Shown: piece after piece, positions 25,055 through 32,187 of the stretch | Position numbering within the stretch: position 1 is the first letter of the stretch | Layout of the letters: each line of letters begins with the position of its first letter | From: an uncultured Lachnospiraceae bacterium | Lineage (GTDB): Bacteria > Bacillota > Clostridia > Lachnospirales > Lachnospiraceae | DNA: 64,000 nt | Direction: 5' to 3' | Assembly (NCBI GenBank): GCA_958428365.1 | Contig: CAUAFT010000008.1 | Span: 75,696-139,695, forward strand | Made by a program: the position numbers and the translations under genes | The notes under the pieces: generated by a model | What the model was told of the DNA's origin: nothing | The model's input: only the letters and a program-made list of their open reading frames with translations | The model's database searches: none

Positions 25055-25240
25055 CTACCAGGACGCTTTCTTAACTCCTGGGATCTGTCCTTTGTATGCC
25101 AGTTCACGGAAACATACTCTACAGATACCATATTTTCTTAAATATGCATGTGGACGACCACAGATTCTGCAACGGTTGTATTCTCTGGTAGAGAATTTCT
25201 GTTTGCGCTGCTGTTTGATTTTCATTGATTTTTTAGCCAT
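25055..25240 (-). CDS. rpsN: 30S ribosomal protein S14, zinc-binding (type Z)
   Basis: The 61-residue short form carries C-x2-C...C-x2-C (CRICGRPHAYLRKYGICRVC), that is, the zinc-dependent paralogue, and ends FRELAYKGQIPGVKKASW. Confidence 0.97.
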   Translation of the reverse strand: MAKKSMKIKQQRKQKFSTREYNRCRICGRPHAYLRKYGICRVCFRELAYKGQIPGVKKASW

Positions 25241-25257
25241 TAAAATTCCCTCCTGTA

Positions 25258-25797
25258 TTATTTTGCAAATGGCATATTGAACTGTGTCAATAACTCACGG
25301 GCTTCCTCATCCGTCTTTGCTGTTGTAACAAAGATGATGTCCATACCTCTTACTTTGTCCACTTTGTCGTACTCGATCTCAGGGAAAATTAACTGCTCTT
25401 TGATACCCAGTGCATAGTTACCTCTTCCGTCAAATGCGTTTGGATTCACTCCTCTGAAGTCACGCACACGAGGTAATGCAAGGTTGATGAGACGATCTAC
25501 GAACTCATACATTTTCTCGCCGCGTAAGGTAACCTTACATCCGATCGGCATTCCCTCTCTCAACTTGAAGTTCGCGATAGAGTTCTTAGCCTTTGTGGTG
25601 ACCGGCTTCTGACCTGTGATGATCTCAAGGTCTTTCATAGCTGCGTCTAAGATCTTTGCATTTTCTTTTGCTTCACCAACGCCCATGTTTACAACTACTT
25701 TGTCGAGCTTTGGTACTTCCATAATATTTTTATATCCAAATTTTTTGATCATAGCGTCTACGATCTCATTCTGATATGTCTCTCTTAATCTACTCAA
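25258..25797 (-). CDS. rplE: 50S ribosomal protein L5
   Basis: The 179-residue 5S rRNA-binding protein contains NIMEVPKLDKVVVNMGVGEA, TGQKPVTTKAKNSIANFKLR and the C-terminal GMDIIFVTTAKTDEEARELL. Confidence 0.97.
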   Translation of the reverse strand: MSRLRETYQNEIVDAMIKKFGYKNIMEVPKLDKVVVNMGVGEAKENAKILDAAMKDLEIITGQKPVTTKAKNSIANFKLREGMPIGCKVTLRGEKMYEFVDRLINLALPRVRDFRGVNPNAFDGRGNYALGIKEQLIFPEIEYDKVDKVRGMDIIFVTTAKTDEEARELLTQFNMPFAK

Positions 25798-25820
25798 GAT
25801 TCTGGACCTCCTTCCTTCTA

Positions 25821-26132
25821 TTAGTCGATTACGTCGCCTGTTGATTTTGCAAAACGTACTTTCTTATCTCCGTCCATCTTAAAGCCTACTCTGGTCGCTT
25901 TTCCCTTGTGAACGTACATTACGTTTGATGCATCAATTGGTCCTTCTTGATGAACGATACCGCCCTGCTGGTTTGCCATACTTGGTTTTGTATGCTTTGT
26001 TACCATGTTGACGCCTTCTACTAAGAGGGTATTGTTCTTTCTGTTAACAGCAATTACTTTGCCTTCTTTGTCTTTATCTTTTCCGGCGATGACTTTGACA
26101 GTATCACCTTTTTTAATTTTCATTGTTGCCAT
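25821..26132 (-). CDS. rplX: 50S ribosomal protein L24
   Basis: About 103 residues with an N-terminal KOW motif (KIKKGDTVKVIAGKDKDKEG). It initiates 50S assembly near the exit tunnel. I use ATG 26132 (MATMKIKKGD), preceded by AGGAGG; the frame's preceding codon is TTG. Confidence 0.96.
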   Translation of the reverse strand: MATMKIKKGDTVKVIAGKDKDKEGKVIAVNRKNNTLLVEGVNMVTKHTKPSMANQQGGIVHQEGPIDASNVMYVHKGKATRVGFKMDGDKKVRFAKSTGDVID

Positions 26133-26144
26133 CAAAAGTACCTC

Positions 26145-26513
26145 CTACAATACTTCCGGAGCTAAAGAAACGATTTTCATGAACTGTTTCTCACGAAGCT
26201 CTCTTGCCACTGGTCCAAAAATACGGGTTCCTCTTGGAGTTTTATCATCCTTGATGATTACAGCAGCATTCTCATCGAATTTGATATAAGAACCGTCTTT
26301 ACGACGAGCACCTTTTACTGTACGAACAACTACTGCCTTTACAACGTCACCTTTTTTTACAACGCCGCCTGGTGTTGCATCTTTGACCGTAGCAGTAATG
26401 ATGTCACCAATCTGTGCATATCTTCTGGTAGAACCGCCCATAACACGGATGCAGAGTAATTCTTTTGCTCCGGTATTATCAGCGACTTTCAGTCTACTTT
26501 CCTGTTGAATCAT
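26145..26513 (-). CDS. rplN: 50S ribosomal protein L14
   Basis: The 122-residue beta-barrel protein contains MIQQESRLKVADNTGAKELL, GDIITATVKDATPGGVVKKG and GTRIFGPVARELREKQFMKI, full family length. Confidence 0.97.
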   Translation of the reverse strand: MIQQESRLKVADNTGAKELLCIRVMGGSTRRYAQIGDIITATVKDATPGGVVKKGDVVKAVVVRTVKGARRKDGSYIKFDENAAVIIKDDKTPRGTRIFGPVARELREKQFMKIVSLAPEVL

Positions 26514-26531
26514 AGTGCAGCCTCCTTCTAA

Positions 26532-26789
26532 CTATTTCGCTCTTTCCATGATCTCCACAAGTCTCCATCTCTTGTCTTTAGATAAAGGTCTTGTTTCCAT
26601 TACTTTAACGGTGTCACCGATCTGACATTCGTTGTTCTCATCATGAGCTTTTAATTTATAAGTTTTTTTCACGATCTTGTTGTAAAGCGGATGTTTTACG
26701 TTGTCTCTTACAGCTACAACGATTGTCTTATCCATCTTGTCAGATACAACAATACCTGTACGCGTTTTTCTAAGATTTCTTTCTTCCAC
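26532..26789 (-). CDS. rpsQ: 30S ribosomal protein S17
   Basis: I place the start at GTG 26789 (MEERNLRKTRTGIVVSDKMD) because AAAGGAGAA lies at correct spacing in front of it; the frame extends to 26807 but that stretch encodes the ribosome binding site. About 85 residues with the OB-fold segment DKTIVVAVRDNVKHPLYNKI. Confidence 0.95.
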   Translation of the reverse strand: MEERNLRKTRTGIVVSDKMDKTIVVAVRDNVKHPLYNKIVKKTYKLKAHDENNECQIGDTVKVMETRPLSKDKRWRLVEIMERAK

Positions 26790-26814
26790 GATTTCTTCTC
26801 CTTTCACGGATTAT

Positions 26815-27021
26815 TTAAGCTTCTTTTGCTTTCTGTGAGATAATCGTCTGGATTCTTGCAATGTTCTTGCGAACCTCTTTGATTCTGCTTGTATTATCCA
26901 ACTGATTTGTAGCATTCTGGAATCTTAAATTGAAAAGTTCTTTCTTTGCTTCAACTAACTGCTCATTTAACTGCTCAGCTGTCTGAGACTTTAATTCTTC
27001 TAAATATTTACTCGTTTTCAT
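26815..27021 (-). CDS. rpmC: 50S ribosomal protein L29
   Basis: The 68-residue two-helix protein at the tunnel exit begins MKTSKYLEELKSQTAEQLNE and contains ELFNLRFQNATNQLDNTSRI. Its start overlaps the rplP stop (ATGA-type coupling). Confidence 0.96.
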   Translation of the reverse strand: MKTSKYLEELKSQTAEQLNEQLVEAKKELFNLRFQNATNQLDNTSRIKEVRKNIARIQTIISQKAKEA

Positions 27022-27449
27022 TATGATTCACCGCCTTCTAAATCTTCACGTGAAACTACTTTACATTTGCAAGGTAATTTATGTGTGGCAAGACGTAATG
27101 CTTCACGGGCTGTTTCTTCCGGAACTCCGGCAATTTCAAACATTACACGACCTGGTTTTACGACTGCTACCCAGTATTCCAAAGCACCCTTTCCTTTACC
27201 CATACGAGTTTCAAGAGGTTTGTGTGTTACCGGTTTATCAGGGAAAATCTTGATCCATACCTTACCACCACGTTTTACATGACGGGTCATGGCAACACGG
27301 GCTGCCTCGATCTGGTTAGATCTGATCCAACATGGCTCCATAGCAACGATACCATATTCACCGTAAGTGATCTTGTTACCTCTGCTTGCTTTTCCTCTCA
27401 TGGAACCACGGAACTGTTTACGATGTTTTACTCTCTTTGGCATTAACAT
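27021..27449 (-). CDS. rplP: 50S ribosomal protein L16
   Basis: The 142-residue protein near the A site has MPKRVKHRKQFRGSMRGKAS, GEYGIVAMEPCWIRSNQIEA and the C-terminal AREALRLATHKLPCKCKVVS. It overlaps rpsC by one base. Confidence 0.97.
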   Translation of the reverse strand: MLMPKRVKHRKQFRGSMRGKASRGNKITYGEYGIVAMEPCWIRSNQIEAARVAMTRHVKRGGKVWIKIFPDKPVTHKPLETRMGKGKGALEYWVAVVKPGRVMFEIAGVPEETAREALRLATHKLPCKCKVVSREDLEGGES

Positions 27450-28105
27450 TACTTAGTTCCTCCTTCCTTACCTTCTTTTGTCGGAAGTACTTCGCCTTTG
27501 TAAATCCATACTTTGACACCAACTTTACCGTAAGTGGTATCTGCCTCAGCGAATCCATAATCGATATCTGCTCTTAAAGTCTGAAGCGGAATTGTTCCCT
27601 CAGAATAGAACTCTGTACGAGCCATATCAGCACCGCCGAGACGTCCTGAGCAGGAAGTCTTAATTCCCAAAGCGCCTGCCTTCATGGTTCTGCCCATGCA
27701 GGATTTCATTGCACGACGGAAGGAAACACGGTTCTCCAACTGTAATGCGATGTTCTCTGCTACTAACTGAGCATCTTTGTCAGGTCTCTTTACTTCTTTG
27801 ATGTCTACTAATAATTTTTTATCTGTGAATTTCTGTAATTCGCCTTTTACTCTCTCGATCTCAGAGCCGCCTTTTCCGATAACGACACCTGGTTTTGCTG
27901 TATATACGATTACTTTTACGCGGTCGGAAGCTCTCTCGATCTCGATCTTGGAGATTCCTGCTGCGTATAATTTTTTCTTAAGATATGTTCTGATCTTGTA
28001 ATCTTCTACTAACAGATCAGCAAAGTCTGCTTCCGCATACCATTTTGAGTCCCAGTCTTTGATTACTCCGACTCTTAAGCCATGAGGATTCACTTTCTGT
28101 CCCAT
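27449..28105 (-). CDS. rpsC: 30S ribosomal protein S3
   Basis: The 218-residue mRNA-entry protein has an N-terminal KH domain (MGQKVNPHGLRVGVIKDWDS, then PGVVIGKGGSEIERVKGEL) and the C-domain (GAEMARTEFYSEG-like: GADMARTEFYSEGTIPLQTL). Confidence 0.97.
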   Translation of the reverse strand: MGQKVNPHGLRVGVIKDWDSKWYAEADFADLLVEDYKIRTYLKKKLYAAGISKIEIERASDRVKVIVYTAKPGVVIGKGGSEIERVKGELQKFTDKKLLVDIKEVKRPDKDAQLVAENIALQLENRVSFRRAMKSCMGRTMKAGALGIKTSCSGRLGGADMARTEFYSEGTIPLQTLRADIDYGFAEADTTYGKVGVKVWIYKGEVLPTKEGKEGGTK

Positions 28106-28116
28106 GTTTGCCCTCC

Positions 28117-28503
28117 TTATCTTTCATCCAGCACGATTGTGATGTGACTCATTCTCTTCTCGATTCTATAAGCCCTGCCCTGTGCTCTTGGTCTGATTCT
28201 CTTCATTGTCGGTCCTTTGTTTGCGTAACACTCTGCAATGTAAAGGTTCTCTGCGCTCATTCCGTTATTGTTCTCCGCATTTGCGATGGCGGATTTTAAT
28301 AACTTCTCGATTACGCTGGAAGCGTATCTTGGGTTATACATTAAAATACCAAGTGCTGTCTGTACGTCTTTGCCACGGATGGCATCCAATACGAAGCATG
28401 CTTTCTGAACAGAAATTCTTGCATAGGATAACTTTGCAGAAGGTCTGGTATCTTTTACTGCATTTCTTTCTCTTTTGATTTGGGATCTATGTCCTTTTGC
28501 CAT
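28117..28503 (-). CDS. rplV: 50S ribosomal protein L22
   Basis: The 128-residue protein lines the exit tunnel. It contains AKLSYARISVQKACFVLDAI and the loop-proximal KGPTMKRIRPRAQGRAYRIE, ending HITIVLDER. Confidence 0.97.
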   Translation of the reverse strand: MAKGHRSQIKRERNAVKDTRPSAKLSYARISVQKACFVLDAIRGKDVQTALGILMYNPRYASSVIEKLLKSAIANAENNNGMSAENLYIAECYANKGPTMKRIRPRAQGRAYRIEKRMSHITIVLDER

Positions 28504-28530
28504 GAATGAAACCTCCTTTCAAATCTATCA

Positions 28531-28812
28531 TTAACGAACTTTTGATTTCTTCTCGTCTTTTCCATGACCTCTGTAGGTTCTGGTTGCAACAAATTCTCCT
28601 AATTTGTGTCCTACCATATCCTCTGTGATATATACAGGTACATGTTTTCTTCCATCATGAACTGCGATTGTATGTCCAACCATCTGCGGGAAGATCGTGG
28701 AACGGCGGGACCAAGTCTTGATTACAGACTTATCACCGGAAGCGTTCATAGCGTCTACTTTTTTCAGTAAACTCTCATCTGCAAATGGTCCTTTTTTTAA
28801 TGAACGTGCCAT
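28531..28812 (-). CDS. rpsS: 30S ribosomal protein S19
   Basis: The 93-residue head protein contains MARSLKKGPFADESLLKKVD, KTWSRRSTIFPQMVGHTIAV and VGHKLGEFVATRTYRGHGKD. Confidence 0.97.
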   Translation of the reverse strand: MARSLKKGPFADESLLKKVDAMNASGDKSVIKTWSRRSTIFPQMVGHTIAVHDGRKHVPVYITEDMVGHKLGEFVATRTYRGHGKDEKKSKVR

Positions 28813-28827
28813 AATTAACCTCCTAGA

Positions 28828-29673
28828 TTATTTGATTGCTCTACCGTCTCTTCTTCTTACGATAAGCTTGTTAGACTGTTTTTTCTTCTTTCTGGTCTTT
28901 AAGCCGAGGGCTGGTTTACCCCAAGGTGTACATGGACCCGGACGTCCAACAGGAGCCTTACCTTCACCACCACCGTGTGGATGGTCATTCGGGTTCATAA
29001 CAGAACCGCGGACAGTCGGGCGAACACCCATGTGACGCTTACGTCCGGCTTTACCAATATTTACGAGGTTATGGTCACCGTTTCCAACAACTCCTACGGT
29101 TGCGCGGCAGCCGATCGGAACCATTCTCATCTCTCCGGAAGGAAGACGAAGTGTTGCGTATTTTCCTTCTTTTGCCATAAGCTGTGCGCTCATACCTGCG
29201 GAACGAACCATCTGTCCGCCCTTTCCAGGATGCAGCTCAATGTTGTGGATCTGCGTACCAACCGGGATGTTCTCCAATGGTAAGCAGTTGCCTGTCTTGA
29301 TCTCGGCATCCGGTCCGCTGACTACGGTCATTCCGTCTGTCAGTCCTTCCGGTGCAAGGATATATGCTTTCTCGCCGTCTGCGTAGCAGATCAGGGCGAT
29401 GTTTGCTGTTCTGTTCGGATCGTATTCGATTCCGATTACCTTTGCCGGGATTCCGTCTTTTTTATTACGTTTGAAATCTACTAATCTGTATTTTCTTCTG
29501 TTTCCACCGCCATGGTGTCTTACAGTGATCTTACCCTGGTTGTTACGACCAGCGTTCTTCTTTAAAGAAACTACTAAGGATTTCTCAGGAGTGGTCTTTG
29601 TGATCTCAGAGAAATCAGAACCTGTCATATTTCTTCTGGAAGGTGTATATGGGTTATATGTCTTGATTCCCAT
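28828..29673 (-). CDS. rplB: 50S ribosomal protein L2
   Basis: The 281-residue protein is required for peptidyl-transferase centre assembly. It has the N-terminal OB-fold and SH3-like domains, the RNA-binding signature GRNNQGKITVRHHGGGNRRK, and the conserved NPNDHPHGGGEGKAPVGRPG block containing the functional His. Confidence 0.97.
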   Translation of the reverse strand: MGIKTYNPYTPSRRNMTGSDFSEITKTTPEKSLVVSLKKNAGRNNQGKITVRHHGGGNRRKYRLVDFKRNKKDGIPAKVIGIEYDPNRTANIALICYADGEKAYILAPEGLTDGMTVVSGPDAEIKTGNCLPLENIPVGTQIHNIELHPGKGGQMVRSAGMSAQLMAKEGKYATLRLPSGEMRMVPIGCRATVGVVGNGDHNLVNIGKAGRKRHMGVRPTVRGSVMNPNDHPHGGGEGKAPVGRPGPCTPWGKPALGLKTRKKKKQSNKLIVRRRDGRAIK

Positions 29674-29754
29674 TTTCTTTCTCCTTTCAATGCTTTCTTA
29701 TCACGCAAGCCTGCGTATATTTCTTCGCTGCAATTCTCTAAAATTCAGCGGCTC

Positions 29755-30054
29755 TTACAGTCCAGCGAAGATCTCGATCTCTTTGCTGTCCTCTGTTAAT
29801 TTCACGATTGCTTTCTTGGTCTTAGCAGTCTTTCCAACTACCATGCCGCGTCTTTTCTTCTTTCCATCCAAGTTCATGGTGTTGACGCTTTCAACCTTGG
29901 TTCCCTCGAACATTTTTTCAACCGCTTCTTTGATCATGGTCTTATTTGCTTCCGGATGAACTAAGAAAGTATATTTCTTCTCAGCCATTGCATTCATACT
30001 CTTCTCGGTGATGACCGGTTTGAGGATTACGTCATAATACTGTACGTTTGCCAT
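29755..30054 (-). CDS. rplW: 50S ribosomal protein L23
   Basis: The 99-residue exit-tunnel protein (docking site for trigger factor and SRP) contains VILKPVITEKSMNAMAEKKY and VNTMNLDGKKKRRGMVVGKT. An 80-bp gap to rplB holds a small ACGCA/TGCGT hairpin and the rplB ribosome binding site. Confidence 0.97.
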   Translation of the reverse strand: MANVQYYDVILKPVITEKSMNAMAEKKYTFLVHPEANKTMIKEAVEKMFEGTKVESVNTMNLDGKKKRRGMVVGKTAKTKKAIVKLTEDSKEIEIFAGL

Positions 30055-30674
30055 TATGCATACACCTCCTCGATGGTTGCTACAGCGTCCTTTGTCAGAA
30101 CGACTGTGTTGTATTTCAATACGTCAAATACGTTTAACTCGTTGGTCTGTGTTGTTTTCACAGTCGGGATGTTCTTTGCGGACATGATCACGTTCTGATC
30201 CATGTCGTTTAAAACAACCAGCGCTTTTTCTACGTTTAAGTTATCCAAAACACCCTTGAATGCTTTTGTTTTGATCTCATCCATTTTCAGCTCGTCAACG
30301 ACGATGAGTTTGTTCTCCTGTACTCTGGATGTCAAAGCGGATTTTAATGCCGCTCTCTTCTCTTTTCTATTTAATTTGAAAGAGTAGTCTCTCGGTACCG
30401 GTGCGAATACAACGCCGCCGCCGGTCCACTGCGGAGCTCTGATGGATCCCTGTCTTGCATGACCGGTTCCTTTCTGTCTCCATGGTTTTCTACCACCGCC
30501 GCGAACTTCAGAACGTGTCTTTGCTTTCTGTGTTCCCTGACGATTATTTGCAAGCTGCTGTACAACTGCCATGTGTACTAAGTGCTCATTTACTTCCACA
30601 CCGAATACCGCATCGCTAAGCTCGATTGTATCAACTTCCTTGCCTTCCATATTATAAACAGCTACTTTAGCCAT
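30054..30674 (-). CDS. rplD: 50S ribosomal protein L4
   Basis: The 206-residue protein has the extended tunnel loop (KTRSEVRGGGRKPWRQKGTG, ARQGSIRAPQWTGGGVVFAP). L4 is the autoregulator of the S10 operon in E. coli; whether that holds here is unknown. It overlaps rplW by one base. Confidence 0.97.
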   Translation of the reverse strand: MAKVAVYNMEGKEVDTIELSDAVFGVEVNEHLVHMAVVQQLANNRQGTQKAKTRSEVRGGGRKPWRQKGTGHARQGSIRAPQWTGGGVVFAPVPRDYSFKLNRKEKRAALKSALTSRVQENKLIVVDELKMDEIKTKAFKGVLDNLNVEKALVVLNDMDQNVIMSAKNIPTVKTTQTNELNVFDVLKYNTVVLTKDAVATIEEVYA

Positions 30675-30703
30675 TGCTTAGTTCCTCCTTTCCTGGTTCA
30701 ACA

Positions 30704-31387
30704 CTATTTTCCTGCTTTTACAGTCTCTTTGATCGTTACTAATGATTTCTTAGGTCCTGGTACGGCACCTTTTACTAAAAGCAGGTTGTTCTCAGCATCA
30801 ACTCTTACAACCTCAAGATTCTGAACTGTTACTTTTTCATGTCCCATCTGTCCTGGCATTCCTTTTCCCTTGAATACCTTACTTGGTGAGGAACAAGCAC
30901 CGTTGGAACCCTGATGGCGGTGGAACTTAGAACCGTGAGCCATAGGTCCTCTGTGCTGACCATGTCTCTTAATAGCGCCCTGGAATCCTTTACCTTTGGA
31001 AATTGCAGTAGCGTCTACCTTGTCGCCCTCTGCAAAGATATCTGCTTTGATCTCATCTGCCAGATTGTAATCAGCAGCGTTCTCAAATTTGAACTCTCTG
31101 ACAAATCTCTTGCCTGTTACGCCTGCCTTGTCAAAATGACCTTTCTCTGCTTTTGTAACGCCATGTCTGTTTCTGATGGTCTTCTTTCCGTTGGCATCCT
31201 TGGTAACTACTTTTTCCTTTTTGTCCATGTAGCCAACCTGAACTGCGCTGTAACCGTCGTTTTCAACAGTCTTGATCTGTGTTACGACACATGGTCCAGC
31301 CTGTAATACAGTAACCGGAGTTAATACCCCGTCTGCATTGAAGATCTGAGTCATTCCGACTTTTGTAGCTAAAATTGCTTTCTTCAT
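30704..31387 (-). CDS. rplC: 50S ribosomal protein L3
   Basis: The start is ATG 31387 (MKKAILATKVGMTQIFNADG), preceded by an AGGAGG site; upstream in-frame codons to 31432 are leader. About 227 residues, with the core signature KGKGFQGAIKRHGQHRGPMA and GMPGQMGHEKVTVQNL. Confidence 0.96.
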   Translation of the reverse strand: MKKAILATKVGMTQIFNADGVLTPVTVLQAGPCVVTQIKTVENDGYSAVQVGYMDKKEKVVTKDANGKKTIRNRHGVTKAEKGHFDKAGVTGKRFVREFKFENAADYNLADEIKADIFAEGDKVDATAISKGKGFQGAIKRHGQHRGPMAHGSKFHRHQGSNGACSSPSKVFKGKGMPGQMGHEKVTVQNLEVVRVDAENNLLLVKGAVPGPKKSLVTIKETVKAGK

Positions 31388-31531
31388 TCTTTTACCTCCT
31401 GTTTTCTCTACAGCGGAACGCTTCTTGCCCATTCAATGGGGTAGCGGAACCGTTCATCCTAGAACAGTCAGATATAATTGGAATGCATTCGCATTGCTTC
31501 TATATATAACCCTTCAGGATTGTTACCTTAA

Positions 31532-31849
31532 TTATTTGTTTTTCATTTTGATATCAATGTAAACACCTGCCGGCATTTCCAGTCTGGATAATGCGTCTAC
31601 CGTTTTCTGGGTCGGTGTGATGATATCGATCAGTCTTTTATGAGTTCTCTGCTCGAACTGCTCTCTGGAATCTTTGTATTTGTGAACAGCTCTTAAGATC
31701 GTAACTACTTCCTTCTTAGTTGGAAGTGGTACCGGTCCGCTCACCTTTGATCCGTTTTTCTTTACAGTCTCGATGATTTTTTTTGCTGATGCATCTACTA
31801 ATTCGTGATCATAAGCTTTTAATGTGATTCTCATTACTTGACTTGCCAT
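31532..31849 (-). CDS. rpsJ: 30S ribosomal protein S10
   Basis: The start is ATG 31849 (MASQVMRITLKAYDHELVDA), with GGAGGCGA upstream. About 105 residues. The signature reads SGPVPLPTKKEVVTILRAVH and YKDSREQFEQRTHKRLIDI. It is the first gene of the super-operon. Confidence 0.96.
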   Translation of the reverse strand: MASQVMRITLKAYDHELVDASAKKIIETVKKNGSKVSGPVPLPTKKEVVTILRAVHKYKDSREQFEQRTHKRLIDIITPTQKTVDALSRLEMPAGVYIDIKMKNK

Positions 31850-31865
31850 AAAAAAAGTCGCCTCC

Positions 31866-32080
31866 TTTTCGCACTTTATATCAGTACGACAAGCGGTGAC
31901 TGTACACTCTCCCGTGTGTATCCTATGGATTCTCACACGTTGTTTCTACTTTTTTCTTGTAGACCGTCTATGGTACAGTGACTTGTCGCCAGTTTCCTAA
32001 CTTGACATTCGCTCCACGGAAAAACCTGCCACTTAGGCAGCAACCTCACGCTTCATCGCTATCATGCCACAGCAAAGTCT
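31866..32080 (-). ncRNA. Structured leader of the S10 operon
   Basis: About 215 nt separate the promoter from rpsJ. On the minus strand a long-range helix pairs GACAAG-ACTGTAC (31973-31987) with GTACAGT-CTTGTC (31888-31905) across an internal loop. It encloses a CTACA/TGTAG-like hairpin and a CGTGTG/CACACG hairpin whose interior carries ATCCATAGGAT. A CTGCC-TAAGT-GGCAG hairpin lies upstream (about 32027-32041). An autogenous ribosomal-protein element is likely; the class is not recognised. Confidence 0.5.
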
Positions 32081-32109
32081 AGTATACAGTAGATTTTTCC
32101 ATTGTGCAA
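32081..32109 (-). promoter_or_regulatory. Promoter of the S10 ribosomal operon
   Basis: Minus strand -35 TTGCAC (32104-32109), 17-bp spacer, -10 TATACT (32081-32086). It gives a roughly 225-nt structured leader before rpsJ. Confidence 0.8.
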
Positions 32110-32154
32110 GACGTTTTTGAAAAATATTGTATTTTTTTTGATACAATCTAATCA

Positions 32155-32182
32155 CTAAAAACAGGCGGAATATCTCCGCCTG
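32155..32182 (-). terminator. Terminator after the LRR surface protein
   Basis: An AGGCGGA/TCCGCCT stem with loop GATAT (32163-32181) is followed on the minus strand by TTTTTA. The right flank is also T-rich on the plus strand, so it may act both ways. Confidence 0.8.
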
Positions 32183-32187
32183 CCTTT

